A DNA stretch of 8,495 nt from Gammaproteobacteria bacterium (GTDB lineage Bacteria > Pseudomonadota > Gammaproteobacteria > Arenicellales > JAOTYS01): NCBI GenBank assembly GCA_029861795.1, contig JAOTYS010000187.1, positions 1 through 8,495 on the forward strand, in the 5' to 3' direction. The notes below the pieces were generated by a model that worked only from the letters and a program-made list of their open reading frames with translations, made no database searches and had not been told where the DNA came from. A program made the position numbers and the translations under genes. Shown in pieces: positions 1 through 6,113 of this stretch; positions within the stretch are counted from its first letter, which is position 1, and each line of letters opens with the position of its first letter.

Positions 1-970
1 TCCCCGTGAATAAGATGATTATTAAGACCCATGGACCAAGTCGACTCTCCGGAGTCCGAATCCCCCTTAACGACATCGCCAGAATTAAGGCAAAAGCCAG
101 CGATAAAGCAAAGGCCGCATTGGCCCCACGAGATCCGTTTAGCAGCAATACCAGAAACATTCCAACTACTGTGATAAACAGAAGTCCTCGCAGGCTAAGC
201 ATCGTCAACAAAAGACTTCTGAGACGTGCCGACCAGCCCCGATAGTACTGAGACTCTGTTTGAATCGTTATACACATACCTAAAGCCACCGCCAAACCCA
301 TCATCAGATGCGCTGCAAAGTGGTTTCTATTTACAAATGTGCCAATCAATCTATTCCAATGACCGTCCATCAATGGTTCGGGAACAAAGGTAACGCCTGT
401 AATGCTGGAATAAATCGCAAATGCCGCTCCAGCTGCAGTTATGGAAATGAGAGCAACTGCAATGAGCTTGAGGCGGCTCATACGATCAACCAACACCAAT
501 ACTAAAAAGAACAATGCCACATAGCTGGCCGACTTTAAGAATTCGACTAACGTGGCGGCTGGATGGAGACTGATGGGACGAAATGCGGTGGTTTCATCGA
601 TCACCGTGTAGCTGTGTAACTCGTGACTAGCAGGAGCCACAGACGCTAACCATGACAAGGGTACAGGGACGGTTTGAATTAATAGATAACCCAGCCAAGA
701 GCAAAGCACTAAAAGTGGGAATCGAGCTTGCTGAAGGGACGCTGGCGCGACGGCTGGACGACCAATCCTAGAAATTGCCCATAAACCCAATATCGCAAAA
801 GTACCCACAACCATGATCATCCAGGCCCACGGTCGGTTGCTTCCAAACGGAATCGGCACCCATACCAATAACAGCACCAGTAACCAGAACAATATATTGT
901 CTGACACAGCACCGATACTCGAGCCCGACGTCCCTTCGATACTGAGTGATGAGGAGGATGGTAAGTCCAA
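1..970 (-). CDS. O-antigen ligase/polymerase family membrane protein (Wzy_C-like), 3' end outside window
   Basis: An open frame of 323 codons runs off the left edge. It encodes a multi-pass inner-membrane protein with hydrophobic segments near residues 26-42, 50-66, 84-101, 149-162, 168-186, 218-236, 262-278, 284-300 and 313-322. Family-type motifs are PFGSNRPWAW (41-50), GTFVNRNHFAAHL (210-222) and GSRGANAAF (279-287), which resemble the O-antigen ligase/Wzy_C superfamily as seen in EPS clusters. Proteins of this family polymerise or transfer lipid-linked oligosaccharides on the periplasmic face. The frame opens just after a TGA, and the first usable start is TTG at 970-968. It is preceded by GAGGGAG nine bases upstream, a good ribosome binding site. 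A GTG at 907 also keeps the first membrane segment but lacks such a site. The gene starts 45 bases after the TPR-like gene stops, so it is probably in the same operon. Polymerase and ligase cannot be told apart here, and the large periplasmic loop expected later is not visible. Confidence 0.85.
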   Translation of the reverse strand, partial: MDLPSSSSLSIEGTSGSSIGAVSDNILFWLLVLLLVWVPIPFGSNRPWAWMIMVVGTFAILGLWAISRIGRPAVAPASLQQARFPLLVLCSWLGYLLIQTVPVPLSWLASVAPASHELHSYTVIDETTAFRPISLHPAATLVEFLKSASYVALFFLVLVLVDRMSRLKLIAVALISITAAGAAFAIYSSITGVTFVPEPLMDGHWNRLIGTFVNRNHFAAHLMMGLAVALGMCITIQTESQYYRGWSARLRSLLLTMLSLRGLLFITVVGMFLVLLLNGSRGANAAFALSLAFALILAMSLRGIRTPESRLGPWVLIIILFTG

Positions 971-974
971 AGAT

Positions 975-986
975 CACGTCTCCCTC
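975..986 (-). promoter_or_regulatory. Ribosome binding site supporting the TTG start at 970
   Basis: Read on the minus strand, this stretch contains GAGGGAG, ending about nine bases before the TTG codon at 970-968. No ATG lies nearby in the frame that carries the membrane segments, so this site decides the start of the ligase/polymerase gene. Confidence 0.5.
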
Positions 987-1015
987 GGAGAGAAGATGCG
1001 AGTTCAAAAAATCAA

Positions 1016-1675
1016 CTAGGACGAATCCGAAACACGCGATGACGCTCTAATTTTCTCCCATCTCCACTCCAGACCGTACTGCATGGCCATGTTCCGCAAC
1101 AGGCGATCGTCTTGTGATTGCCCGATAGCCCGCCTAACCGCGACAAAGACCGACTCTCGTGTCATCTCTGGAAGTTCCTCCCACGCAAGCATGGCGGCTA
1201 GAATGGCTCTCCTCTGGATTTCTAAATTCCACGGTTCCGAGTGCAGCGATCGAATAATAGCCTTCGACAACTCATCATCTAGGTCACCGGCTAGCGCCTT
1301 GTTAATTGCGAGAGACGTCCAAACCAGTGTCCACGATGGTCTCAGCCGCAGTGCGTTTCGATAGTACTGTGTCGCCCGAGTTCGATGCTGCTTCTCATCT
1401 TGTGACGCCATACCCACCCCCACAGCACGCCACTCATACAGATTTCCAAGTGCCAGATAGCGTTCCGATGAAAACGGATTCATCCCCACGGCATCCTGAA
1501 GCTGCTGCTCAGCCCTACCCCAAGAGTTGAGCGCATCAATCGAACCAGTTCTGTACCACTCAGCCATCGCTTGCCGAGCAAGCGCACCCTTAACATCGAC
1601 TAGTTGCCAAGCGCTCGCCCAAACAATCATCCCTACACAAATAATGAACAGCACAACCGCACCAAACCGATTCAC
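1016..1675 (-). CDS. Membrane-anchored helical-repeat (TPR-like) protein of EPS cluster, resembles VpsP
   Basis: A 219-residue protein starting at GTG (1675) with a weak GGA seven bases upstream. Residues 5-22 form one hydrophobic segment (signal anchor), so the rest is probably periplasmic. The body is helical and TPR-like: residues 68-84 (FSSERYLALGNLYEWRA) and 101-130 (with YYRNALRLRPSWTLVW) have the spacing of TPR helices, the second with the typical A-L-x-L-x-P turn. Size, single anchor and position beside Wzc-like and Wzy-like genes fit the small polysaccharide-biosynthesis proteins annotated VpsP in Vibrio and relatives. Their exact role is not settled; a scaffold for the polymerase and chain-length protein is plausible. 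It lies 124 bases after the kinase gene and 45 bases before the ligase/polymerase. The VpsP assignment rests on remembered resemblance and context, so the family name is less certain than the gene itself. Confidence 0.75.
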   Translation of the reverse strand: MNRFGAVVLFIICVGMIVWASAWQLVDVKGALARQAMAEWYRTGSIDALNSWGRAEQQLQDAVGMNPFSSERYLALGNLYEWRAVGVGMASQDEKQHRTRATQYYRNALRLRPSWTLVWTSLAINKALAGDLDDELSKAIIRSLHSEPWNLEIQRRAILAAMLAWEELPEMTRESVFVAVRRAIGQSQDDRLLRNMAMQYGLEWRWEKIRASSRVSDSS

Positions 1676-1704
1676 AATAGAGTCCGTGCGGTGAATGGTG
1701 TCAA
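1676..1704 (-). promoter_or_regulatory. Possible internal promoter: consensus TTGACA, 17-base spacer, TCTATT
   Basis: On the minus strand TTGACA (1704-1699) matches the sigma-70 -35 consensus exactly. It is followed by a 17-base spacer and TCTATT (1681-1676), four of six matches to TATAAT. The -10 box directly abuts the GTG start of the TPR-like gene, so transcription would begin inside its first codons. It could serve that gene only from a later start, or the downstream ligase/polymerase gene. The TTGACA also lies inside the inverted repeat TGTCA-N4-TGACA (1699-1712). This may be chance. Confidence 0.25.
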
Positions 1705-1799
1705 TGGTGACAGCTACTCACCAACATATTCATATTTCGGTGATAATGCGCTCGTGTCAGGCCGCTGGATCAGAAGATAGACGGACAGAAATCCGACTA

Positions 1800-3905
1800 C
1801 TAGGCTCGTTGCTGACCGCGGTTTCTGTCGCTGTAGTAGCCAGGATAATAATATTGGTAACGGCCATAGTGGTAGGAGGCTTTGCGTTGATTGAGTTGCG
1901 ATAGCACAACTCCTAACGGCTCTACGTTCGCCGCATTAAACCTGCGTAGCGCATCCCGCGCCATGGTATGTGTTGTCCTATCCGCATGCAACACCATAAT
2001 CATTGCGTCTACGATATGTCCTAGCACAATGGCATCGCTAACTGGCAAAACCGGCGCCGTATCAACAACAACATATTCAAACTTTTCTTTAAGCCTTATA
2101 AACGCGTTTTGCAACTTCTTCGATGACAGCAGTTCCAAAGGATTAGGCGGAACGGCCCCACTCCTCAGGATATATAGGTCCTTGCTATCGCGATCCTGAA
2201 CCAAGCAATCCTTCAAACTAACCGCATCCGCGACAAATTCTACCAAACCAGGTAGTTTATCCGTATCCACAATCTCACCAACTCGGCGCTTACGAAGATC
2301 GGCGTCAACCAGTAGCGTGGGGGCAAGCTGACTTAATGACAAAGAGAGATTCGTTGCCAGCGTGGTCTTGCCTTCGCCCTGGACTGAAGATGATATCAAG
2401 ATGATCTTTGGGGGATCATCGATATTTGCGTACAGAATTCCCGTGCGGATGTGATTCACCGACTCTGCAAATGAAGATTGTCCGTAATCTATAAAATATC
2501 GTTCCGGAACTAACTGGTCTGCCTGTCCGAGCCGAACAGCAGTCTTTCTACCGGATATCTTTCGGTCGTGCTTTGTGAGTAGTGGCAATACTCCTAACAC
2601 CGGACGATCTAGCTTTTCTTCAACTTGCTCATCACTTCCAAAGGTGTTGTCTAAATGTTCACGCAGGTAGGCGATCAACAGCCCCAAGATTAAACCGACC
2701 AAACTCCATATGGTCACAATACGCATCTCGTCGGGCTTGTGTGGTGCTGCCGGCACCTGTGCCGCATCAAGGATATGGACGTTGCTCAGTTTATCGTCCG
2801 TCGATAAATCTGTCTCGTTGAGGCGAGTGAGGAATAAGTCATAGAGCTGTCGATTGGTTACCACCTGTCTTTCGAGTTTTGCCAGGGTAAACTCCTTCTC
2901 TCTAGTATCGACCACAGTTGTCGATTCAGTTTGTAACCGACTCCGGGCCGCGTCGAGTTCCGCCTTCGCCGCAACTATCTTAGGATGTTTGGGTCCGTAG
3001 CGTTTAGCAAGTTCTGCGTATTTGGTCTGGGCCCTAACCGATTCCTGATTCAACGTTTCCAGCTTGCTTCCAGTGAGCGCCTTGCGGCTATCTAGGTCAA
3101 CCATACCTTCACGCGATTGGAATTGCTGTAGTGCGACTTCAGATTCCACCACCCTTGCGCGCAACTGCTCAAGCTGTTGTGTCAACCAACTACCTGCACG
3201 CCTCGATCGATCTACTCGCGTCTGTAAGGTAAACTCTACATACGACTCGGCGACAGCGTTAACAATCTCCGCCGACAATTGCGGGTCCGGAGAATCATAG
3301 GACAACACCACTATCTGACTATCCTCACCACCGCTAACCGACAAGCCATTTGTTACCAGTGATGCCAACCAACTGATCTCTTGCTGTGAATCTTCGGAGT
3401 TAGTCTCCTCGGGCGCTACGCCCGGATCACTTACGCTTACGCCAAGACGCTGCTTGATATCCGTTGCTATTTTATGCAGCGCTTCGAACACGCCCAACCG
3501 CCGTCGCTTTACTGGTGGATTGACTACTGGATCGCGGTCGGCGAGCCCCAGCTTGTCCACCACCCGCTCGGCCACAGCGCGGCTCTGCAAAATTTGATAC
3601 TGTGTTTCGTAAAAACGATACGTAAAGGGAAGGACCAACCCTTCCCCGATAGACGATAGATTCGCACGCTCGGGTTCTATTACGAGTGTCAGCTGGGCGC
3701 GATAGATTGGTGTTTCGGATAGAGCCTGCAACCATCCAACAATCAAACCCACAATTGTCAGCCCAACAATCATCCACTTGTGACGCCGAATCAGTCGCCA
3801 ATAATCCGTGAGATGCATTGCACCCTCATCCTGAGTGTGCGCAAACCCAGGAAGGGATGAAGACACCCTGGAATTTGCTACTAGTGGTTCAATACGGGCA
3901 GGCAT
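1800..3905 (-). CDS. Wzz/Wzc-type chain-length determinant fused to bacterial tyrosine kinase
   Basis: A 701-residue inner-membrane protein that in EPS/capsule systems controls polymer length and couples synthesis to export by autophosphorylation cycles. Domains in order: Wzz N-terminus (DYWRLIRRHKW, 34-44) and first membrane segment (about 44-60); a periplasmic region of about 335 residues with a long coiled coil (about 235-350); a GNVR-like segment (NRQLYDLFLTRLNETDLS, 351-368); second membrane segment (about 396-413); cytoplasmic BY-kinase domain. The kinase has Walker A GEGKTT (510-515), Walker A' LLVDADL (531-537) and Walker B VVVDTAP (612-618). Near the C-terminus eight tyrosines lie within 14 residues (678-691), the usual autophosphorylation cluster. 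Length fits fused Wzc/GumC-like proteins. The ATG at 3905 lies three bases after the OPX stop codon. An internal ATG at 3818 (residue 30) has a much better ribosome site, GAGGG four bases upstream, and begins just before the Wzz domain, so it may be the true start. It is Wzc-like, but no particular orthologue is claimed. Confidence 0.93.
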   Translation of the reverse strand: MPARIEPLVANSRVSSSLPGFAHTQDEGAMHLTDYWRLIRRHKWMIVGLTIVGLIVGWLQALSETPIYRAQLTLVIEPERANLSSIGEGLVLPFTYRFYETQYQILQSRAVAERVVDKLGLADRDPVVNPPVKRRRLGVFEALHKIATDIKQRLGVSVSDPGVAPEETNSEDSQQEISWLASLVTNGLSVSGGEDSQIVVLSYDSPDPQLSAEIVNAVAESYVEFTLQTRVDRSRRAGSWLTQQLEQLRARVVESEVALQQFQSREGMVDLDSRKALTGSKLETLNQESVRAQTKYAELAKRYGPKHPKIVAAKAELDAARSRLQTESTTVVDTREKEFTLAKLERQVVTNRQLYDLFLTRLNETDLSTDDKLSNVHILDAAQVPAAPHKPDEMRIVTIWSLVGLILGLLIAYLREHLDNTFGSDEQVEEKLDRPVLGVLPLLTKHDRKISGRKTAVRLGQADQLVPERYFIDYGQSSFAESVNHIRTGILYANIDDPPKIILISSSVQGEGKTTLATNLSLSLSQLAPTLLVDADLRKRRVGEIVDTDKLPGLVEFVADAVSLKDCLVQDRDSKDLYILRSGAVPPNPLELLSSKKLQNAFIRLKEKFEYVVVDTAPVLPVSDAIVLGHIVDAMIMVLHADRTTHTMARDALRRFNAANVEPLGVVLSQLNQRKASYHYGRYQYYYPGYYSDRNRGQQRA
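3819..3829 (-). promoter_or_regulatory. Ribosome binding site pointing to alternative start at 3818 of the Wzc-like gene
   Basis: On the minus strand GAGGG (3827-3823) lies four bases before the ATG at 3818-3816. The longer start at 3905 has no comparable site at normal spacing. Starting here removes 29 poorly structured residues and leaves the Wzz domain intact. Confidence 0.4.
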
Positions 3906-3908
3906 GGT

Positions 3909-4691
3909 CTAGAACAAGCTCGCACCAACTGTGATCACATCACCGGGCATCACGGGTTCTCTGAGTTCAACTCGCTTCAGTGTTTGCGGCGGATCTGCTT
4001 CCCTAGTGATCTTGATCTTACGTTTTGACGCCCTTGGCGCAAATCCGCCAGCAAGAGCAATCGCTTTTTCCACAGTGAGCCCATTGTGATACTCATAGCT
4101 TCCCGGCGCCGTAACCTCCCCGTACAAATAAATGTAAGAGACTTGCTCTTCTTGCTCCTCTTCAGGCTCAGGCAAGCTGGGAACCGTTAAGATATCCCCG
4201 GGTTGCACCAACGCGCTATGCGTTACTAGATCAGGCTGGTTATCGGAATCTCCCTCCCGCAGCAACCCTACCGCCGCTAGGTCGGCGGTCTCAAGCGGAC
4301 CGCCTGCCAGGACCAGCGCTTTATCTACTGTCAGCCCTTCTGCATAGCTGTGGGCGCCGGGCTCCTTCACCTCACCACGAACATAAAAAGGTCTGTACTG
4401 AAGTATAGTTACAGTGACTCTCGGGTTGCGGAGGTATCCGTCCAGCAGTAGCCCTGTCATCTGCTGCTCCAGCTCCGATGCGGTGAGGTTAGCCACTATC
4501 ACCTCACCCAATAGGGGATAAGATATTGCGCCATTGGCTGGAACCCGCACCTCTGGCACGCTCAAATCTGGTTCACCAAATACTGTAATGGCAAGGACAT
4601 CGCCTGGGGCTACACGGTAATCGCCCACCTGAGCCTGCACAAAGGGAGCAAGTATTATCAGTAGAAAGATGACGATCGATCTGCCCATCAT
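3909..4691 (-). CDS. Polysaccharide export protein, Wza/OPX family, short form
   Basis: Periplasmic or outer-membrane-associated export protein of about 260 residues. Residues 1-21 form a signal peptide (hydrophobic 6-18, likely cleavage after VQA). Next come the Poly_export domain (about 22-98, opening with DYRVAPGDVLAITVFGEPDL) and two SLBB domains (about 102-146 with FYVRGEVKEPGAHSYAEGLT, and about 186-232 with YLYGEVTAPGSYEYHNGLT), separated by an acidic linker EPEEEQEEQ. It ends at PGDVITVGASLF, right after the second SLBB module. Classical E. coli Wza is near 380 residues, carries a lipobox cysteine and has a C-terminal amphipathic helix that forms the outer-membrane pore. Neither the cysteine nor the helix is seen here. 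Start choice: an ATG at 4769 overlaps the barrel stop codon as ATGA but would put 26 non-signal residues before the signal peptide and has no ribosome site. ATG 4691 or 4688, with AGAG just upstream, is preferred. The kinase gene follows three bases after the stop. Confidence 0.93.
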   Translation of the reverse strand: MMGRSIVIFLLIILAPFVQAQVGDYRVAPGDVLAITVFGEPDLSVPEVRVPANGAISYPLLGEVIVANLTASELEQQMTGLLLDGYLRNPRVTVTILQYRPFYVRGEVKEPGAHSYAEGLTVDKALVLAGGPLETADLAAVGLLREGDSDNQPDLVTHSALVQPGDILTVPSLPEPEEEQEEQVSYIYLYGEVTAPGSYEYHNGLTVEKAIALAGGFAPRASKRKIKITREADPPQTLKRVELREPVMPGDVITVGASLF

Positions 4692-4765
4692 ACGCTCTGG
4701 GATCACGATGCTCGAGATCTTCTGACACGATACAAAGTTACAACGGCACAATGTGTGCCAATTTC

Positions 4766-5980
4766 TCATCGGCGTATAGAAAAAATTATTGAAACAAACT
4801 CATCATCGAAGTCAGCACGCGGGTCGTTGGATGACCTCTTGGCATCGCCATATAGCACGCCCAGCGAAATTAATCGAGTCAGGTCGTAATCAAACCCGAT
4901 TCCGAAATCGGTAAAGCGATCTTGCCGATCATTGCTGAACTCGTCTTTGGTCCGATTCAAGTACATGTATCCGGTCCACCGGGACGTGAATTCGTGCTCT
5001 ACGGCGGCACCGATAAGATTGCTCACAAAAAAGCTGGCCGAGGGATCGGATGTTTCTTCGGTTGTACGGGACGCATAAAGTCTGACGCGGGTAAACGGAC
5101 GCGCCAACCAATCTGCACGAAGCAAGGCCGCGGTGCCGTCAAAATCGTCTTCAGAAGGGTCATTAAAATCCTTATCCAATCTACCGATCATCGCTTCGCC
5201 AAAAGTGGCCTCGGTGGCCTCCCAGAGCACCCCTAGGAATCCCGCAGTTTCTGTGTTGTCGAGGACGGAGGTCGGGTCTTGATAATCAATATCGGCAACG
5301 CGCGCCTGTGCAAATAGAGACGTACTCGGGGCAACATTATAATAGATTCGACCCCTAAGGCTGTCCCTGTCTCGATCTCGCGCTTGTTGGTCGTTGTTGG
5401 TGTATCGAACCTCATTGTGGACTATTGCCCCACTCAGCTGAATGGTGTTTGTGCGACGTCCATAGATCGCTTCGGCAAAATAACTGCGGCTGTCAAACTC
5501 ATTCGGATCTTCCAATGGGAACAAAGGCAAAGGCGTCCCGGGTGCCCCTCGAGTTTCCGATCCTTCCGCAAGCACTGTCTGCAAATTCACATCCAAGCGC
5601 TCGCTAATATCCAGATCGAGCCCCGCATCGACGATCTGGTTGTCCGTATCTTGGTCATCAAATTTCTGGTAGCGCTTAAAAATTCCTGAATAGCCTATCT
5701 GGGCCTCATGCCTACCCACGCTAGTGCGGTATACAATAGACGGCCAATACCAAACGATGGTATCGGGTTCACCGTTCTCCGTTCGCAGCGGATTACTCGC
5801 TCTGCTCGCTACTACGGTCATGGCGGGATAGACCCCGGATAACAACTCGATTTGAACACCTACTGGCGGGGATATCGCCAGACCGGTCTGTGGCGCTGGC
5901 GGAAGCGAATACCAAGGGGCCTGTCCGAATGCGACGTTAGACGCAGCAATCAATATTATGGCTAATAGCGATCGACCCAC
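4766..5980 (-). CDS. Outer-membrane beta-barrel protein of EPS export (BBP2/porin-2-like)
   Basis: A 404-residue protein starting at GTG (5980). Residues 1-20 are a signal peptide (hydrophobic 5-14, cleavage near AFG-QA). The mature part shows repeated short stretches of alternating polar and hydrophobic/aromatic residues, such as 79-86 (WPSIVYRT), 92-98, 177-186, 209-214, 298-304 and 334-342. They are joined by acidic, Asp/Asn-rich loops, the pattern of an outer-membrane barrel. The overall style matches the putative beta-barrel porin 2 proteins common in EPS and PEP-CTERM-linked clusters. It sits immediately upstream of the Wza-like gene, whose earliest ATG overlaps its TGA stop. With the short OPX protein next to it, the barrel may provide the polymer channel through the outer membrane. 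The C-terminus (FVSIIFSIRR) ends in two arginines instead of the usual terminal aromatic residue. Porin-2-like membership is by pattern; barrel nature is fairly certain. Confidence 0.82.
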   Translation of the reverse strand: MGRSLLAIILIAASNVAFGQAPWYSLPPAPQTGLAISPPVGVQIELLSGVYPAMTVVASRASNPLRTENGEPDTIVWYWPSIVYRTSVGRHEAQIGYSGIFKRYQKFDDQDTDNQIVDAGLDLDISERLDVNLQTVLAEGSETRGAPGTPLPLFPLEDPNEFDSRSYFAEAIYGRRTNTIQLSGAIVHNEVRYTNNDQQARDRDRDSLRGRIYYNVAPSTSLFAQARVADIDYQDPTSVLDNTETAGFLGVLWEATEATFGEAMIGRLDKDFNDPSEDDFDGTAALLRADWLARPFTRVRLYASRTTEETSDPSASFFVSNLIGAAVEHEFTSRWTGYMYLNRTKDEFSNDRQDRFTDFGIGFDYDLTRLISLGVLYGDAKRSSNDPRADFDDEFVSIIFSIRR

Positions 5981-5996
5981 CGGTTACTCATAGCCC

Positions 5997-6014
5997 GGCT
6001 TGAGTCGGCCGCCG
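5997..6014 (-). repeat. Direct repeat copy 2, overlapping predicted transcript start
   Basis: On the minus strand it reads CGGCGGCCGACTCAAGCC. It matches copy 1 (6067-6082) except for two single-base insertions. It lies just downstream of the TATAAT box, where a bound protein would block initiation. It contains the palindromic core CGGCCG. Confidence 0.6.
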
Positions 6015-6066
6015 GATATTATTATATATCGACATGGGTCACAGTATCGGGTCTTAGATTTTTCGT

Positions 6067-6082
6067 GGCTGAGCGGCCGCCG
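6067..6082 (-). repeat. Direct repeat copy 1, upstream of the TATAAT box
   Basis: On the minus strand it reads CGGCGGCCGCTCAGCC. It lies about 40-56 bases upstream of the TATAAT box, a usual activator position. Nine consecutive bases (CGGCGGCCG) are identical to copy 2, followed by CTCA and GCC in the same order. The start-to-start distance is about 70 bases. Confidence 0.6.
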
Positions 6083-6113
6083 TCGGACTGGGCATCAGCG
6101 CCTACGCATACTG

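Larger units (their letters stand above)
5981..6113 (-). promoter_or_regulatory. Intergenic regulatory region upstream of the EPS operon
   Basis: This 133-base gap separates the LapD-like gene from the barrel gene. It contains a perfect TATAAT (6026-6021, minus strand) about 40 bases before the GTG start, giving a predicted transcript start near 6014. No convincing -35 box lies 16-18 bases upstream (the bases there read CGATAC), so an activator or an alternative promoter type would be needed. Two copies of a GC-rich repeat flank the TATAAT box and are listed separately. I see no hairpin with a U-run after the LapD-like stop codon, so read-through from that gene is also possible. Confidence 0.45.

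Noticed and set aside
6..505. Plus-strand open frames near the left edge
   Set aside because: They lie antisense to a well-supported membrane protein and their translations show no hydrophobic or domain pattern.
768..1007. Minus-strand open frame of 79 residues beginning TTG-AAC-TCG
   Set aside because: It overlaps the start of the ligase/polymerase gene in another frame, has no family resemblance, and stops quickly, while the neighbouring frame gives clear membrane segments and motifs to the window edge.
3472..3801. Minus-strand open frame of 109 residues inside the Wzc-like gene
   Set aside because: It is a shadow of the Wzz-domain coding sequence in another frame, with low-complexity, Arg/Ser-rich translation and no motif.
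4622..5980. Shared MGRS plus hydrophobic signal peptides of the barrel and OPX proteins as evidence of duplication
   Set aside because: The similarity is limited to four residues and general hydrophobicity, and the rest of the two proteins is unrelated.
5981..6113. c-di-GMP riboswitch (GEMM) in the leader of the EPS operon
   Set aside because: The context invites it, but the conserved GEMM sequence blocks and paired stems are not present in the 133-base gap.
6042..6113. CAGTAT/ATACTG inverted repeat about 60 bases apart
   Set aside because: Six-base arms at that distance are expected by chance and pair with no other structure.
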